Assembly: GCF_001698125.1 (NCBI RefSeq)
Contig: NZ_CP013854.1
Span: 1,488,001 to 1,552,000, forward strand
Direction of reading: 5' to 3'
DNA length: 64,000 nucleotides
DNA from: Pseudonocardia sp. HH130630-07
GTDB taxonomy: Bacteria > Actinomycetota > Actinomycetes > Mycobacteriales > Pseudonocardiaceae
Part shown: positions 26,368 to 34,732 of the stretch, one piece after another
Position numbering within the stretch: the first letter of the stretch is position 1
Layout of the letters: every line of letters begins with the position of its first letter
The notes under the pieces: model-generated
The model's input: the letters and a program-made list of their open reading frames with translations, nothing else
Told to the model about the DNA's origin: nothing
The model's database searches: none
Translations under genes and position numbers: made by a program

Positions 26368-27015
26368 ATGAGATCGTCCCCTGATCAGGGCGGGCGACCC
26401 GGCGCCGGGAAGATCGGCCTGCGCCGCCGGCTGCTCGACGCCCGTGCCGCACGGTCTCCCGAGGACCGCGCCGCGACCACCGTGGAGCTGGCGAACCATG
26501 TGATCTCCCTCGCATCCGGCGGTACCGGTCCGGTCGGCTGCTACCTCCCGACGGGCTCCGAGCCCGGCGCCGCGGGATCGGGGTCCGTGACCGTGGCGGA
26601 CCTGCTGCTCGACGCCGGCCACGAGGTGCTCGTGCCCGTGGTCCCGGCCGAGCCGGAACCGCTCGACTGGGCCCGCCACACCGGCCCCGGCGGACCGGTC
26701 CGGGGCCCGCTGGGGGTCCCCGAGCCCACCGGCGACCGGCTCGGTGCCGACGCCGTCCGGCAGGTACGGCTGCTGCTGGTGCCCGCGCTCGCCGTGGACC
26801 GTCGCGGCCGGCGGCTCGGCCGCGGCGGCGGCTACTACGACCGCACCCTGCCGCTCCTCGGCACGGGTACGACCACCGCCGCGCTCCTGCACGACGACGA
26901 GTTCCTCGACGAGGTCCCCGCCGAGCCGCACGACGCGCCCGTCGGCGCGGTGGTCCTGCCCCGCGCCGGAACCGTGCGGCTCCCCGTCCCCGCGTCCACC
27001 CGGGAACGCACCTGA
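26368..27015 (+). CDS. 5-formyltetrahydrofolate cyclo-ligase
   Basis: A 215-residue enzyme that converts 5-formyl-THF with ATP to 5,10-methenyl-THF, rescuing folate. It shows GKIGLRRRLLDARAARSPEDR at the N terminus, then PVGCYLPTGSEPG, and the conserved substrate/ATP motif LLLVPALAVDRRGRRLGRGGGYYDRTLP. The ATG at 26368 has GGAGG seven bases upstream. The gene lies between galU (divergent) and ruc, as Rv0992c does in M. tuberculosis. Confidence 0.93.
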   Translation: MRSSPDQGGRPGAGKIGLRRRLLDARAARSPEDRAATTVELANHVISLASGGTGPVGCYLPTGSEPGAAGSGSVTVADLLLDAGHEVLVPVVPAEPEPLDWARHTGPGGPVRGPLGVPEPTGDRLGADAVRQVRLLLVPALAVDRRGRRLGRGGGYYDRTLPLLGTGTTTAALLHDDEFLDEVPAEPHDAPVGAVVLPRAGTVRLPVPASTRERT

Positions 27016-27055
27016 CCGCACGGACGGGTCGGGCCCCACCGACGGGCGGAGTATG

Positions 27056-27082
27056 CTGGCACTCGCAGTGTGGGAGTGCCAG
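27056..27082 (+). promoter_or_regulatory. CIRCE element (HrcA operator) before ruc
   Basis: CTGGCACTC-N9-GAGTGCCAG: perfect 9-bp arms (27056-27064 and 27074-27082) with exactly nine bases between, differing from the classical TTAGCACTC-N9-GAGTGCTAA only in the outer three bases. A TATGCT -10 box (27052-27057) runs into it, so HrcA bound here would block transcription. It controls the gene at 27118. Confidence 0.88.
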
Positions 27083-27117
27083 CTGCGCGAGTGCCCGACG
27101 GCTGCCCGGAGGATGTT

Positions 27118-27492
27118 GTGCCGACCTACCAGTACGCATGCACGGCGTGTGACCACCGCTTCGAGGCGGTGCAGTCGTTCTCCGACGACGCCCTCACGAC
27201 CTGCCCGAACTGCGGCGGTGCGCTGCGCAAGGTCTTCTCCTCGGTCGGGATCGTGTTCAAGGGCAGCGGCTTCTACCGCACCGACTCGCGGTCCGGGGCC
27301 GTCGGCGGCGGCTCGTCCGACTCCTCGAAGAAGGACGGCTCGTCGTCCTCCTCGTCCTCGTCGGACTCCACGTCGTCCTCCTCGTCCTCGTCCTCGGGGG
27401 CCTCGTCCTCCTCCTCGTCGGCGAAGTCCGGCTCCGGTTCCTCGTCATCGTCGGGCACGGCGTCGTCCTCGTCGAAGGCCGCGTCCTCCTGA
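27118..27492 (+). CDS. ruc: FmdB-type zinc-ribbon protein, Ruc-like redox-regulated chaperone
   Basis: A 124-residue protein from a GTG at 27118 with GGAGG six bases upstream. The N terminus VPTYQYACTACDHRFEAVQ with the second pair CPNCGGALRKVFS forms a four-Cys zinc ribbon (FmdB fold). After residue 60 comes a long disordered tail almost wholly of Ser with some Gly, Lys and Asp. This is the build of M. tuberculosis Rv0991c (Ruc), a heat-induced chaperone that is activated when its zinc Cys are oxidised. The CIRCE element directly upstream and the same neighbour fthC support this identity. Confidence 0.85.
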   Translation: MPTYQYACTACDHRFEAVQSFSDDALTTCPNCGGALRKVFSSVGIVFKGSGFYRTDSRSGAVGGGSSDSSKKDGSSSSSSSSDSTSSSSSSSSGASSSSSSAKSGSGSSSSSGTASSSSKAASS

Positions 27493-27500
27493 CCGCGGAG

Positions 27501-27553
27501 TTGTCCACAAGTAGCTGAGTTGTCCACAGGTTCGTGATCGGACCTGTGGACAC
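27501..27553. promoter_or_regulatory. Cluster of three DnaA-box-like sites
   Basis: Two exact copies of TTGTCCACA (27501-27509 and 27520-27528), the preferred DnaA box of high-GC actinobacteria, and one GTGTCCACA on the other strand (27553-27545). The second and third form an 11-bp inverted repeat TGTCCACAGGT-N10-ACCTGTGGACA. They fill the 109-bp gap between ruc and the SAF gene. No dnaA, dnaN or AT-rich unwinding region is near, so this is not oriC; a DnaA-titrating or DnaA-regulated site is possible. Confidence 0.65.
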
Positions 27554-27601
27554 CGCATCGCGCTCCTAGCGTCGGATCGAGGACTCCGGCGGAGGTGCGG
27601 C

Positions 27602-28249
27602 ATGGACGAGGGCGATCGAGGGCCACGGGCCCGGTGGGAGCGCACGCTCCGCGGGGCGGTCTGGTCCCGCACGCTGCTCCTGCGCCGGCTCGCCGCGCTC
27701 GCACTGGCCGTGGCCGCGGTGGTCGTCGCGGTACTGCCCGCGGCCGCCGACGAGCGGGGCGACGTGCTCGTCGCCGCCCGGGACCTGGAGCCCGGCACGG
27801 TCCTCCGCCCGGCCGACGTCCGACCGGTCGCCTGGCCGGCCGCGCTCGTCCCCGGCGGCGCGTTGCGGGTCCCGGCCGAGGCGGACGGCCGGACCGTCGC
27901 CGGACCGGTCCGCTCCGGTGAGGCGCTCACCGACCTGCGCCTGGTCGGCCCCGAGACCGCCGTGCGGACCGGCGGGCCCGGTGCGTCCGCGGTGCCGGTC
28001 CGCCCGGCCGACCCGGCCGTCGCCGCGCTGCTCTCACCCGGCGTGCGGGTCGACGTCATCAGCGAGGACGACGGCGGCCCTCGGGTGCTCGCCGCGCGGG
28101 CCGGTGTCGTCGCGGTGCTGCCGGCCGCCGGGGCCGCCGGTACCGCGGGCGCGCGGGGCCCGCTCGTCCTCATCGCGCTGCCGGAGCCCGAGGCCAACGC
28201 CGTCGCGGCGGCGACGCTGTCCGGCGAGGTCGCGGTGACGCTGCGATGA
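27602..28249 (+). CDS. SAF-domain (CpaB/FlgA-like) secreted protein
   Basis: A 215-residue protein with an N-terminal membrane anchor (LLRRLAALALAVAAVVVAVLPAAADE, about 27-50) followed by a SAF domain DVLVAARDLEPGTVLRPADVRPVAWPAALVPGGALR and GPVRSGEALTDLRLVG, then a Val/Ala-rich beta region VRVDVISEDDGGPRVLAARAGVVAVLP. The fold resembles the CpaB/RcpC pilus assembly and FlgA families, but no pilus genes are nearby. Stand-alone SAF proteins of this size occur in many actinobacteria without a known role. It starts with GGAGG upstream and lies behind the DnaA boxes. Confidence 0.8.
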   Translation: MDEGDRGPRARWERTLRGAVWSRTLLLRRLAALALAVAAVVVAVLPAAADERGDVLVAARDLEPGTVLRPADVRPVAWPAALVPGGALRVPAEADGRTVAGPVRSGEALTDLRLVGPETAVRTGGPGASAVPVRPADPAVAALLSPGVRVDVISEDDGGPRVLAARAGVVAVLPAAGAAGTAGARGPLVLIALPEPEANAVAAATLSGEVAVTLR

Positions 28250-28298
28250 CCGCGCCGGTGTGCGGTGCCGGGCCGGCGGTGCGGGCCGCGGTGTCCGG

Positions 28299-28466
28299 TC
28301 AGCCGCCGTGGTGCGGCGGGCGGTTCTCGGTGAACCAGCGATCCGGATCGCGGTCGTCACGCTCGTCCGAGGAGCCGCCGTCGGCGCGCTCGTCGGACGT
28401 GGTGGCGGGGTCGTCGCCGAAGATCTCCTCGATCCGGCGGCGGAGCCGGTCCGCGGGTTCGGTCAT
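28299..28466 (-). CDS. Small conserved acidic protein, function unknown
   Basis: A 55-residue protein from the ATG at 28466: MTEPADRLRRRIEEIFGDD, then a Ser/Asp-rich middle and the end DPDRWFTENRPPHHGG. I recall similar short actinobacterial proteins ending in W..ENRPPHHG, but cannot name a function. It has a charged N-terminal helix and no membrane segment. It sits between the SAF gene (convergent) and the MT0933-like gene (divergent). Confidence 0.55.
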   Translation of the reverse strand: MTEPADRLRRRIEEIFGDDPATTSDERADGGSSDERDDRDPDRWFTENRPPHHGG

Positions 28467-28687
28467 GGGTCCATCGTGCCCTGACGGGCGGCAGCCGGTC
28501 CGGCGGGCCACCGGCCGGGCGCGGCCCGGGGCGGTGCCGGCCCCCGGGGCGGTGTCGATCCCGTCTCGGTGCCGCACGCCGGGCGCGCACACCGGCACGG
28601 AACACCCATCCGGTGCCACCATGGTGGTAGCCGTACGCAACACGCCCACGGTCGTCGTTGGCATCGAGAGCAGGAGGGGGACCGTTC

Positions 28688-29128
28688 ATGGGGTTCCTGG
28701 ACAAGGCCCGGGAGGCCGCCGAGAGCGCCTTGGAGAAGGCCGCTCCGCACCTGGAGAAGGCGAAGGAGAAGGCCGGGCCGCAGCTGGAGAAGGCCAAGGA
28801 GAAGGCCGGGCCGCTGGTCGGGAAGGCCGCGGAGAAGGTCGACCAGGCCACCGGTGGCAAGTACACCGAGCAGATCGACGGAGTGAAGGGCAAGGTCGAG
28901 GGCGCGCTCGGGCACACCGGCGAGACGGCCCCGGGTGCGGGGACCCACACCGGTCCCGTTCCGCCGGTCCCGCCGGCACCGCCCGGGGGCGACGCGCTCC
29001 GGCCGGACGGCAACCCGGCGACCCCGCAGCCGCCGGTGACCCCGCCCGTCACGCCGCCGTCCGCTCCGGACGCGGACCGGGACGGCAAGGGGCCGGGCAG
29101 CGTGCCGCCGGTGCCGCCGGCGAGCTGA
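28688..29128 (+). CDS. MT0933-like antitoxin-family protein with repeat helices and Pro-rich tail
   Basis: A 146-residue protein starting at the ATG at 28688, which has an AGGAGG-type ribosome site ten bases upstream. The N-terminal half is an amphipathic helix built of EKAKEKAGP-like 11-residue repeats (LEKAAPHLEKAKEKAGPQLE), and ends with the segment VDQATGGKYTEQIDGVKGKV, which resembles the MT0933-like antitoxin family (M. tuberculosis Rv0909). The second half is Pro/Gly-rich and disordered (PPVPPAPPGG, PPVTPPVTPP). No toxin partner gene is adjacent, so an antitoxin role is doubtful; a stress or cytoplasmic structuring protein is equally likely. Confidence 0.65.
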   Translation: MGFLDKAREAAESALEKAAPHLEKAKEKAGPQLEKAKEKAGPLVGKAAEKVDQATGGKYTEQIDGVKGKVEGALGHTGETAPGAGTHTGPVPPVPPAPPGGDALRPDGNPATPQPPVTPPVTPPSAPDADRDGKGPGSVPPVPPAS

Positions 29129-29184
29129 TCCCACGGGTCCCGGGGCGCGGGTGGAGTTCGGCTCCGTCCGCGCCCCGGGGACCG

Positions 29185-29682
29185 TCAGGCCGGCGGACCC
29201 GCGAGTTCCGAGATCACGTGCGGGACGAGCGGGCTGAGGGTCGCCATGCCGTCGCGGACCGCCGCGCGCGAGGCGGCCAGGTTCACCACCAGGGTGCTGC
29301 CGGAGACACCGACGACGCCGCGGGACACGCCCGCGTCGACGGCTCCCGCGGCGAGGCCGGAGGCGCGGACCGCCTCGGCGATCCCCGGTACCGGCCGGTC
29401 CAGCACGCCGGTGGTGGCGTCCGGTGTCACGTCGCGCGGGGAGACCCCGGTCCCGCCGACGGTGATCACCAGGTCCACGCCACCGATCACGGCGGTGTTC
29501 AGTGCACTGCGGATCGCCACGACGTCGCCGGGGGCGTTGACCACGCCGTCGACGACGAAGTTCGCCTCCTCGAGCAGCTCGGTGACCAGCGGACCGGTCC
29601 CGTCGGACGACTCCCCGGCACTGACCCGGTCGTCGACGATCACCACGAGGGCACGGCCGATCTGCGGACCCGGCATCTCCAT
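29185..29682 (-). CDS. MogA/MoaB-family molybdopterin adenylyltransferase
   Basis: A 165-residue protein of the MogA/MoaB fold: ALVVIVDDRVSAGESSDGTGPLVTELLEEANF at the N terminus, then the catalytic/nucleotide loop LVITVGGTGVSPRDVTPDAT, and VSGSTLVVNLAASRAAVRDG. It would adenylylate molybdopterin. It follows pepD in the order mprA-mprB-pepD-moaB2 of M. tuberculosis, so it is the moaB2 counterpart; the separation of 198 bp from pepD suggests it may have its own promoter. The start is the ATG at 29682 or the in-frame ATG two codons later. Confidence 0.9.
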   Translation of the reverse strand: MEMPGPQIGRALVVIVDDRVSAGESSDGTGPLVTELLEEANFVVDGVVNAPGDVVAIRSALNTAVIGGVDLVITVGGTGVSPRDVTPDATTGVLDRPVPGIAEAVRASGLAAGAVDAGVSRGVVGVSGSTLVVNLAASRAAVRDGMATLSPLVPHVISELAGPPA

Positions 29683-29880
29683 GCCCGCCACCCTATCCCC
29701 GGCCGGCCCGGGGCGGAGGGGAGGCCGCGCCGACGCAGCGAGGGGGATCCTGCGCCGGCACGACTCTCCGGATGCATCCGGCGGGGCACCACCGGGTGCC
29801 TGCTCAGCCCACCACGGAGATACTTCACCCGTCAACAAAATCCGGGGGTCAGCACTCCGTGGGCGGAATCCCGTCCGGGG

Positions 29881-31677
29881 TCACTGCTCCCCCAGGGTCA
29901 CCTGCACCGACCGGTCCCGCAGCTGCAGGTCGACCACGCTTCCCGGGGGCTGGGAGTGGACGGCCGCCTGCAGGTCCGCCCCGGTCTCGATCCGCCGGTC
30001 CCCCACCCGCTGCACCAGGTCGTCCGGGCGCAGCCCGGCCTGCTCGGCGGCGCCGCCGGGGGTGACCGTACGGACGACCGCACCCCCGAACTGCGGGTCG
30101 TCGGTGACCTCGACGCCGAGCACCGCGTGGGTGGCCGGGCGACCGGTCCGCAGCTGGTCGGCGATCCTGCGCGCCTGGTTCACCGGGATGGAGAACCCGA
30201 CACCGATCGAGCCGCCGCCCGGCCCGGCCGTCGCGATCGCGGAGTTGATCCCGACCACCCGGCCCTCCGCATCGACCAGCGGTCCGCCCGAGTTGCCCGG
30301 GTTGATCGCGGCGTCGGTCTGGATCGCGTCGAACACCGTGTCCGGCCCGCCGGCCTCGCCGCCGATGCTCACCGCGCGGTCGAGGGCGGAGACGATGCCG
30401 GTGGTCACCGAGCCGCCCAGGCCGAGCGGCGAGCCGATCGCCGTGACCTGCTGTCCGACCCGGACGCCGTCGGAGTTGGCGAACTCCACCGGGACGAGCC
30501 CGGTCAGCTGCACCTGGACGAGCGCCACGTCCGACTTGGGGTCCTGGCCCACGATCGAGCCGGTGGCGACGCGACCGTCCTGGAACACCGCACGGACGGT
30601 GCCGCCGGACGCCGCCGGCCCGACCACGTGGTTGTTGGTGAGGACCAGACCGTCCTCGCTGATCACCATCCCGGTGCCCTCGCCGAGGCCACCGCTGTTC
30701 CCGGCGCCACCGGTGACCCGGAGCTGCACCACGCTCGGCAGCACGCGCTGCGCGACCGCCTCGACCGGGGTGACGGGCAGGTCGGAGTCGACGTCGGGGA
30801 TCGGCGAGTCCAGCACGCCCCCGCCGGAGACCGACGACCGCGCGATGTCGGTGCCGATCGCCCCGCCGATGGCGCCGGCGACCAGCGCGAGCACCAGCCC
30901 GCCGACGATCATCGCGAGCGTGGTCCGGGACCGGCGCGGCGGCGGTGGGCCGGTCGGCGACGGTGCCCCCGTCGCCTCCCGCGGCGGGGCGCCGTACGCC
31001 CACGGCGGGGGCGCCGGCCGGTCCCGGCCGGGATCACCGGCCACCGGCCCCATCGCGGACGTGCCCGGAGCCGGCGGGGAACCCGCCGCGTCCGGGACGG
31101 GACCGGCCGCCGTGGCGGGGTCCTGCTCCGCCTGCGGTGCCGCGGTCGACGACATCGGCCCGGCCTGCTCCTCGGACGTGCCTCCCGGCCTGGCCCACGG
31201 GCTGGACGGGACGAACCACCGGTCGGTCGGCGGGTCCTGGGCGTCGCCGCCCGCGGTAGACCCGGCGCCCCCGGTGGGCCCGGCGCCTGCTGTGGTCCCG
31301 GAGCCGGGGGCAGTTCCGCTCCCGGCTGCGGACCCGGTGCCGGGCGAGGTTCCAGTCGTGCCGATGCCGGTCGTCTCGGTGCCCGTCGTTCCGGTGTCGG
31401 TCGTTCCGGTGCCCGTCGCTCCGGTGCCGGCCGCTCCGGCCGCACCCGCGCCCGTTCCCTGGGCGGCCGCCGTGTGCTCGGCTCCCGCGGCGTCCGCCCC
31501 GGACCCGGAACCGTCGGCGGCGCCGCGCTCCGGGTCGACCGGGCGGTCGCCCTCCCTCGCGCCGGTGCTGCCTGCGGCGGGCGCCGGATCGCCGGGTCCG
31601 GTGCCTCCACCCTCCGCCGCGCCCGGGCCGTGCGGGTCCCGCCCGGGCGTCTCGTCGGGCGGGTTCTCCTGGGCCAT
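29881..31677 (-). CDS. pepD: HtrA-type membrane serine protease with PDZ domain (PepD-like)
   Basis: A 598-residue protease of envelope quality control. A long cytoplasmic Gly/Thr/Pro-rich region (residues 1-240, with GT-repeat stretches) leads to one membrane helix (TLAMIVGGLVLALVAGAIGG). Outside lies the trypsin-like domain with catalytic His in LTNNHVVGPA, Asp in PKSDVALVQVQL and Ser in INPGNSGGPLVDAEG, and then a PDZ domain (AVLGVEVTDDPQFGGAVVRTVTPGGAAEQAGLRPDDLV). The ATG at 31677 is followed by MAQENPP; an open frame to 31806 lacks homology. In M. tuberculosis PepD acts with MprAB in cell-envelope stress; the same genes lie upstream here. Confidence 0.93.
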   Translation of the reverse strand: MAQENPPDETPGRDPHGPGAAEGGGTGPGDPAPAAGSTGAREGDRPVDPERGAADGSGSGADAAGAEHTAAAQGTGAGAAGAAGTGATGTGTTDTGTTGTETTGIGTTGTSPGTGSAAGSGTAPGSGTTAGAGPTGGAGSTAGGDAQDPPTDRWFVPSSPWARPGGTSEEQAGPMSSTAAPQAEQDPATAAGPVPDAAGSPPAPGTSAMGPVAGDPGRDRPAPPPWAYGAPPREATGAPSPTGPPPPRRSRTTLAMIVGGLVLALVAGAIGGAIGTDIARSSVSGGGVLDSPIPDVDSDLPVTPVEAVAQRVLPSVVQLRVTGGAGNSGGLGEGTGMVISEDGLVLTNNHVVGPAASGGTVRAVFQDGRVATGSIVGQDPKSDVALVQVQLTGLVPVEFANSDGVRVGQQVTAIGSPLGLGGSVTTGIVSALDRAVSIGGEAGGPDTVFDAIQTDAAINPGNSGGPLVDAEGRVVGINSAIATAGPGGGSIGVGFSIPVNQARRIADQLRTGRPATHAVLGVEVTDDPQFGGAVVRTVTPGGAAEQAGLRPDDLVQRVGDRRIETGADLQAAVHSQPPGSVVDLQLRDRSVQVTLGEQ

Positions 31678-31732
31678 GCGTCCACCGTCCGTCACGTCGC
31701 TGCTCGGCCCGTCGTCCGGAGCCGCCCCCAGG

Positions 31733-33223
31733 TTATGGGCTGGCGTCGTCGGGCACCCCTCGGCCCGGCAGCGCGAGCGACAGCAGTGCACCGCCCTCCG
31801 GGGCACGGCCCGCCCGGACCTCCCCGCCGTGCCGGGCCGCGGCCTGGGCCACGATCGACAGGCCGAGGCCGGAACCGGGCATGGTCCGCGAGGTGTCGGC
31901 CCGGTAGAAGCGGTCGAACACGTGCGGCAGATCGCCGACGGCGATGCCGTCCCCGGTGTCGGCGACCTCGATGACCAGCCACTCCGGCGAGATCGGGATC
32001 ATCGACAGCCGGACCGTCCCGCCGGGCGGGCTCCACTTGACCGCGTTGTCCAGCAGGTTGAGCACCGCACGTTCGAGGGCGCTCGCGTCGCCGTCGAGGA
32101 TCCACCGGGTGAGGTGGATGTCGAACTCGACCTCCCCGGCCCGGCGCCGGACCCTGGCCAGCGCGCGCTCCACGATCTCGCCGAGCTCGAGTGCCTCGGT
32201 CGTCATCGTGGGGTCGTCGTCCCTGGCGAGTTCGACGAGATCCCCCACCAGGTGCGACAGCTCCTCGACCTGGGCGCGGACGTCGTCGAGCAGCTCGGCC
32301 CGGTCCTCGGCCGGCAGGGTCGGGGCGTCGACCCGGTCGGCCGCGGCGAGCAGTTCGAGGTTGGTGCGCAACGAGGTCAGCGGGGTCCGCAGCTCGTGTC
32401 CCGCGTCGGCGACCAACCTGCGTTGCTGTTCGTGGGAGGCGGCGAGCGCGCCGAGCATCGCGTTGAAGCTGATCGTCAGCCGGGCCAGCTCGTCCGAGCC
32501 GGACACCGGGATCGGTCGCAGGTCACCGGTGGTCGCCACCCGTTCCGTGGCGGCGGTGAGCCGCTGCACCGGCCGCAGGCCGGTCCGGGCGACCGCCACC
32601 CCGGCCAGCCCGGCGAGGATCACGCCGCCGAGCCCCACCAGCGGCAGCGCGGTGCCCAGCCGGGAGACGACCCGGGTGATCGAGTCGAGCTGCTGGGCGA
32701 TCACGAGTGCGCGGCCCTCGCCCGCCGGCACGGCGACGACCCGGTAGGCCTCGCCGGCCAGCGAGGTTGTGCGACCACCCTGCGCCTGTCCCGTCCGGGC
32801 GACCGTCAGCTCCGGCTCCCCGACCGGCGGGGTCGACGACGGATCCGCCGAGGTGTACACGCCCGAGGAGTAGATGAGCGCGATGTGCAGGTCCGCCGCA
32901 CCCAGCACGGCGGGCGGCAGCGCGGCGAGGAGCTGCGGGTTGATCAGATCGCTCTCCGCCGCCGACTGGGCGCGCAGCAGCAGGGTCTCGTCCAGGGAGC
33001 TCGTGAGGTTCTGCCGCACCACGAGGAACGCGGCCGCCGAGACGAGCAGCACCATCGTCGCGGCCACCAGGGCGGCCAGTACCCCGATCCGGGCGCGCAG
33101 GGTGAACCGTTCCCGGTCGTGCTCCCGGCCCCCCGGTACCCGCCGCCACCAGCGCTCCGCGTGCTCGTCGCGGTCCGCGGCGGTCCGGTCGCCGGGGCCG
33201 TCGAGGCGCTGGGGCCCGGTCAC
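31733..33223 (-). CDS. mprB: Sensor histidine kinase MprB-like
   Basis: A 496-residue two-component sensor. Two membrane helices ([23 protein letters not shown] at about 48-70 and [20 protein letters not shown] at about 194-213) enclose an extracellular sensor domain. A HAMP linker follows ([21 protein letters not shown]), then the phospho-acceptor His in [21 protein letters not shown] and the ATPase with N box ([16 protein letters not shown]), VADTGDGI and [11 protein letters not shown]. It overlaps mprA by 4 bp. It should sense envelope stress and control pepD and stress sigma factors, as its M. tuberculosis counterpart does. Confidence 0.94.
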   Translation of the reverse strand: MTGPQRLDGPGDRTAADRDEHAERWWRRVPGGREHDRERFTLRARIGVLAALVAATMVLLVSAAAFLVVRQNLTSSLDETLLLRAQSAAESDLINPQLLAALPPAVLGAADLHIALIYSSGVYTSADPSSTPPVGEPELTVARTGQAQGGRTTSLAGEAYRVVAVPAGEGRALVIAQQLDSITRVVSRLGTALPLVGLGGVILAGLAGVAVARTGLRPVQRLTAATERVATTGDLRPIPVSGSDELARLTISFNAMLGALAASHEQQRRLVADAGHELRTPLTSLRTNLELLAAADRVDAPTLPAEDRAELLDDVRAQVEELSHLVGDLVELARDDDPTMTTEALELGEIVERALARVRRRAGEVEFDIHLTRWILDGDASALERAVLNLLDNAVKWSPPGGTVRLSMIPISPEWLVIEVADTGDGIAVGDLPHVFDRFYRADTSRTMPGSGLGLSIVAQAAARHGGEVRAGRAPEGGALLSLALPGRGVPDDASP

Positions 33224-33921
33224 GGCGGCGACTCCCGCAGCACGTACCCGACCCCGCGCACGGTGTGGATCAGTCGCGGCTCACCGTCGGCCTCGGTCTT
33301 GCGGCGCAGGTACCCGACGTACACCTCCAGCGCGTTGCCGCTGGTCGGGAAGTCGTATCCCCACACCTGCTCCAGGATCTGGGCGCGGGTGAGCACCCGG
33401 CGCGGGTGCGCCAGCAGGAGCTCGAGCAGCGAGAACTCGGTCCGGGTGAGGCTGATCGACCGGTCGGCCCGGGAGACCTCACGGGTCTCCGGGTCCAGGG
33501 ACAGGTCCGCGAAGGTGAGGGCGGCGCTCGGGCGGTCGGCACCGTCGGCGTCCGGCTCGACGACCCGGCGCCGCAGCAGGGCGCGCAGCCGGGCGAGCAG
33601 TTCCTCCAGGGCGAAGGGCTTCGGCAGGTAGTCGTCGGCCCCGGCGTCCAGCCCGGCGACCCGGTCGGAGACCGCGTCCCGCGCCGTCAGCACCAGGATC
33701 GGCAGCTCGTCCCCCGCGCTGCGCAGCCGCCGGCACACCTCGAGGCCGTCCAGGCGCGGCATCATCACGTCGAGGACGAGCGCGTCGGGCCGGTCGGTGA
33801 GCATCTTGTCCAGCGCCGCCTGCCCGTCCTCGGCCAGCTCGACCTGGTAGCCGTTGAAGGCCAGCGACCGGCGCAGCGAGTCTCGGACCGCCTTGTCGTC
33901 GTCGACGACCAGAATGCGCAT
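33220..33921 (-). CDS. mprA: OmpR-type response regulator MprA-like
   Basis: A 233-residue regulator: receiver domain [20 protein letters not shown] with phosphorylatable Asp in [17 protein letters not shown] and Lys in [15 protein letters not shown], then a winged-helix DNA-binding domain ([45 protein letters not shown] ... [15 protein letters not shown]). It is the partner of the kinase encoded 4 bp into its end. The ATG at 33921 is the natural start, since the longer frame to 34086 lacks homology. Confidence 0.95.
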   Translation of the reverse strand: MRILVVDDDKAVRDSLRRSLAFNGYQVELAEDGQAALDKMLTDRPDALVLDVMMPRLDGLEVCRRLRSAGDELPILVLTARDAVSDRVAGLDAGADDYLPKPFALEELLARLRALLRRRVVEPDADGADRPSAALTFADLSLDPETREVSRADRSISLTRTEFSLLELLLAHPRRVLTRAQILEQVWGYDFPTSGNALEVYVGYLRRKTEADGEPRLIHTVRGVGYVLRESPP

Positions 33922-34021
33922 GGGCCCAGTCTCGCCCAGCGGGCTGAGAGACGTCTGAGCGGGAGCTGATCGTCGGCCCTGGTCCCGGCGGTGCGGTGCC
34001 GGACTCTGCTTCACTGGCGTC

Positions 34022-34711
34022 GTGACCGATGCGGGCGAGGCCGCCTTCTCGAACCGGACCGGCCGCCCGCCCGGGCGGCTCATCACGCTCGCCTCCCGCG
34101 TCGTCCCGGCGATCCGCCGGGTGCAGGAGCAGATCGAGCCCTACGCCGCGTACTGGGAGGACCGCAACCGGGTCGAGCTCGCCCGGTCCGGGCCGCTCTG
34201 CGCGGTGCTGGGCGACTCGATGGCCCAGGGGGTCGGCGCGGCGAGCCCCGAGGGGGGTTGGGCCGGCCGGTTGCGGGACCGGCTGCCGGAGCACCGGCTG
34301 GTGAACCTGTCCCAGTACGGCGCCCGGGTCGCCGACGTGCTCGACCAGCAGCTCCCGTCCGCGCTGCGGCTGCAGCCGGACCTGCTGGTGTGCCTGATCG
34401 GCTCGAACGACCTCATGCAGCCCCGCCACCAGGACGGCGTGACCGACCGGTTCGCGGCCCTGCTCGACCGGCTGCCACCCGGCACCGTGATCGGCAACCA
34501 GCCCGGGACGTTCGCCGCCGCGTTGCAGGTCAACGGCCTGATCGACGAGGCCGTCCGGGACCGCGGGCTGGTGCTGGCCGAGCTGCGCGACCCGCGGACC
34601 CGGCACTGGCGGGGCAAGCTCGCCTCCGACCGGTTCCACCCGAACGACCGTGGCTACGCCGCGATCGCGGAGGTGTTCGGCGAGGCCCTGCACCGAGCCG
34701 GGCGGGGGTGA
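34022..34711 (+). CDS. SGNH/GDSL-family hydrolase
   Basis: A 229-residue esterase-like enzyme with the four SGNH blocks: [14 protein letters not shown] (catalytic Ser), [12 protein letters not shown] (Gly block), CLIGSNDLM (Asn), and the terminal [17 protein letters not shown] (Asp-x-x-His). No signal peptide is visible, so it acts in the cytoplasm. The substrate, an acyl ester or acylated carbohydrate, cannot be told. It starts with a GTG at 34022, divergent from mprA with 100 bp between. Confidence 0.9.
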   Translation: MTDAGEAAFSNRTGRPPGRLITLASRVVPAIRRVQEQIEPYAAYWEDRNRVELARSGPLCAVLGDSMAQGVGAASPEGGWAGRLRDRLPEHRLVNLSQYGARVADVLDQQLPSALRLQPDLLVCLIGSNDLMQPRHQDGVTDRFAALLDRLPPGTVIGNQPGTFAAALQVNGLIDEAVRDRGLVLAELRDPRTRHWRGKLASDRFHPNDRGYAAIAEVFGEALHRAGRG

Positions 34712-34732
34712 CCCGGCGGCCGGTCGATCCGG

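Noticed and set aside
27340..27480. Simple-sequence repeat TCCTCG in ruc
   Set aside because: It is codon-level Ser repetition of the disordered chaperone tail, not a CRISPR or microsatellite of separate function.
27501..27553. Chromosomal replication origin
   Set aside because: Only three DnaA boxes, no AT-rich unwinding region and no dnaA/dnaN/gyrB genes in the window.
28688..29128. Toxin-antitoxin system at the MT0933-like gene
   Set aside because: No adjacent toxin-like gene; the neighbouring 55-residue gene is acidic and on the other strand.
28246..31974. Open frame of 1,242 codons on the plus strand
   Set aside because: It crosses several well-supported genes on both strands and has no recognisable domain; a GC-bias artefact.
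29246..33631. Open frame of 1,461 codons on the plus strand
   Set aside because: Antisense of moaB, pepD, mprB and mprA; Pro/Ala/Ser/Arg-rich low-complexity translation.
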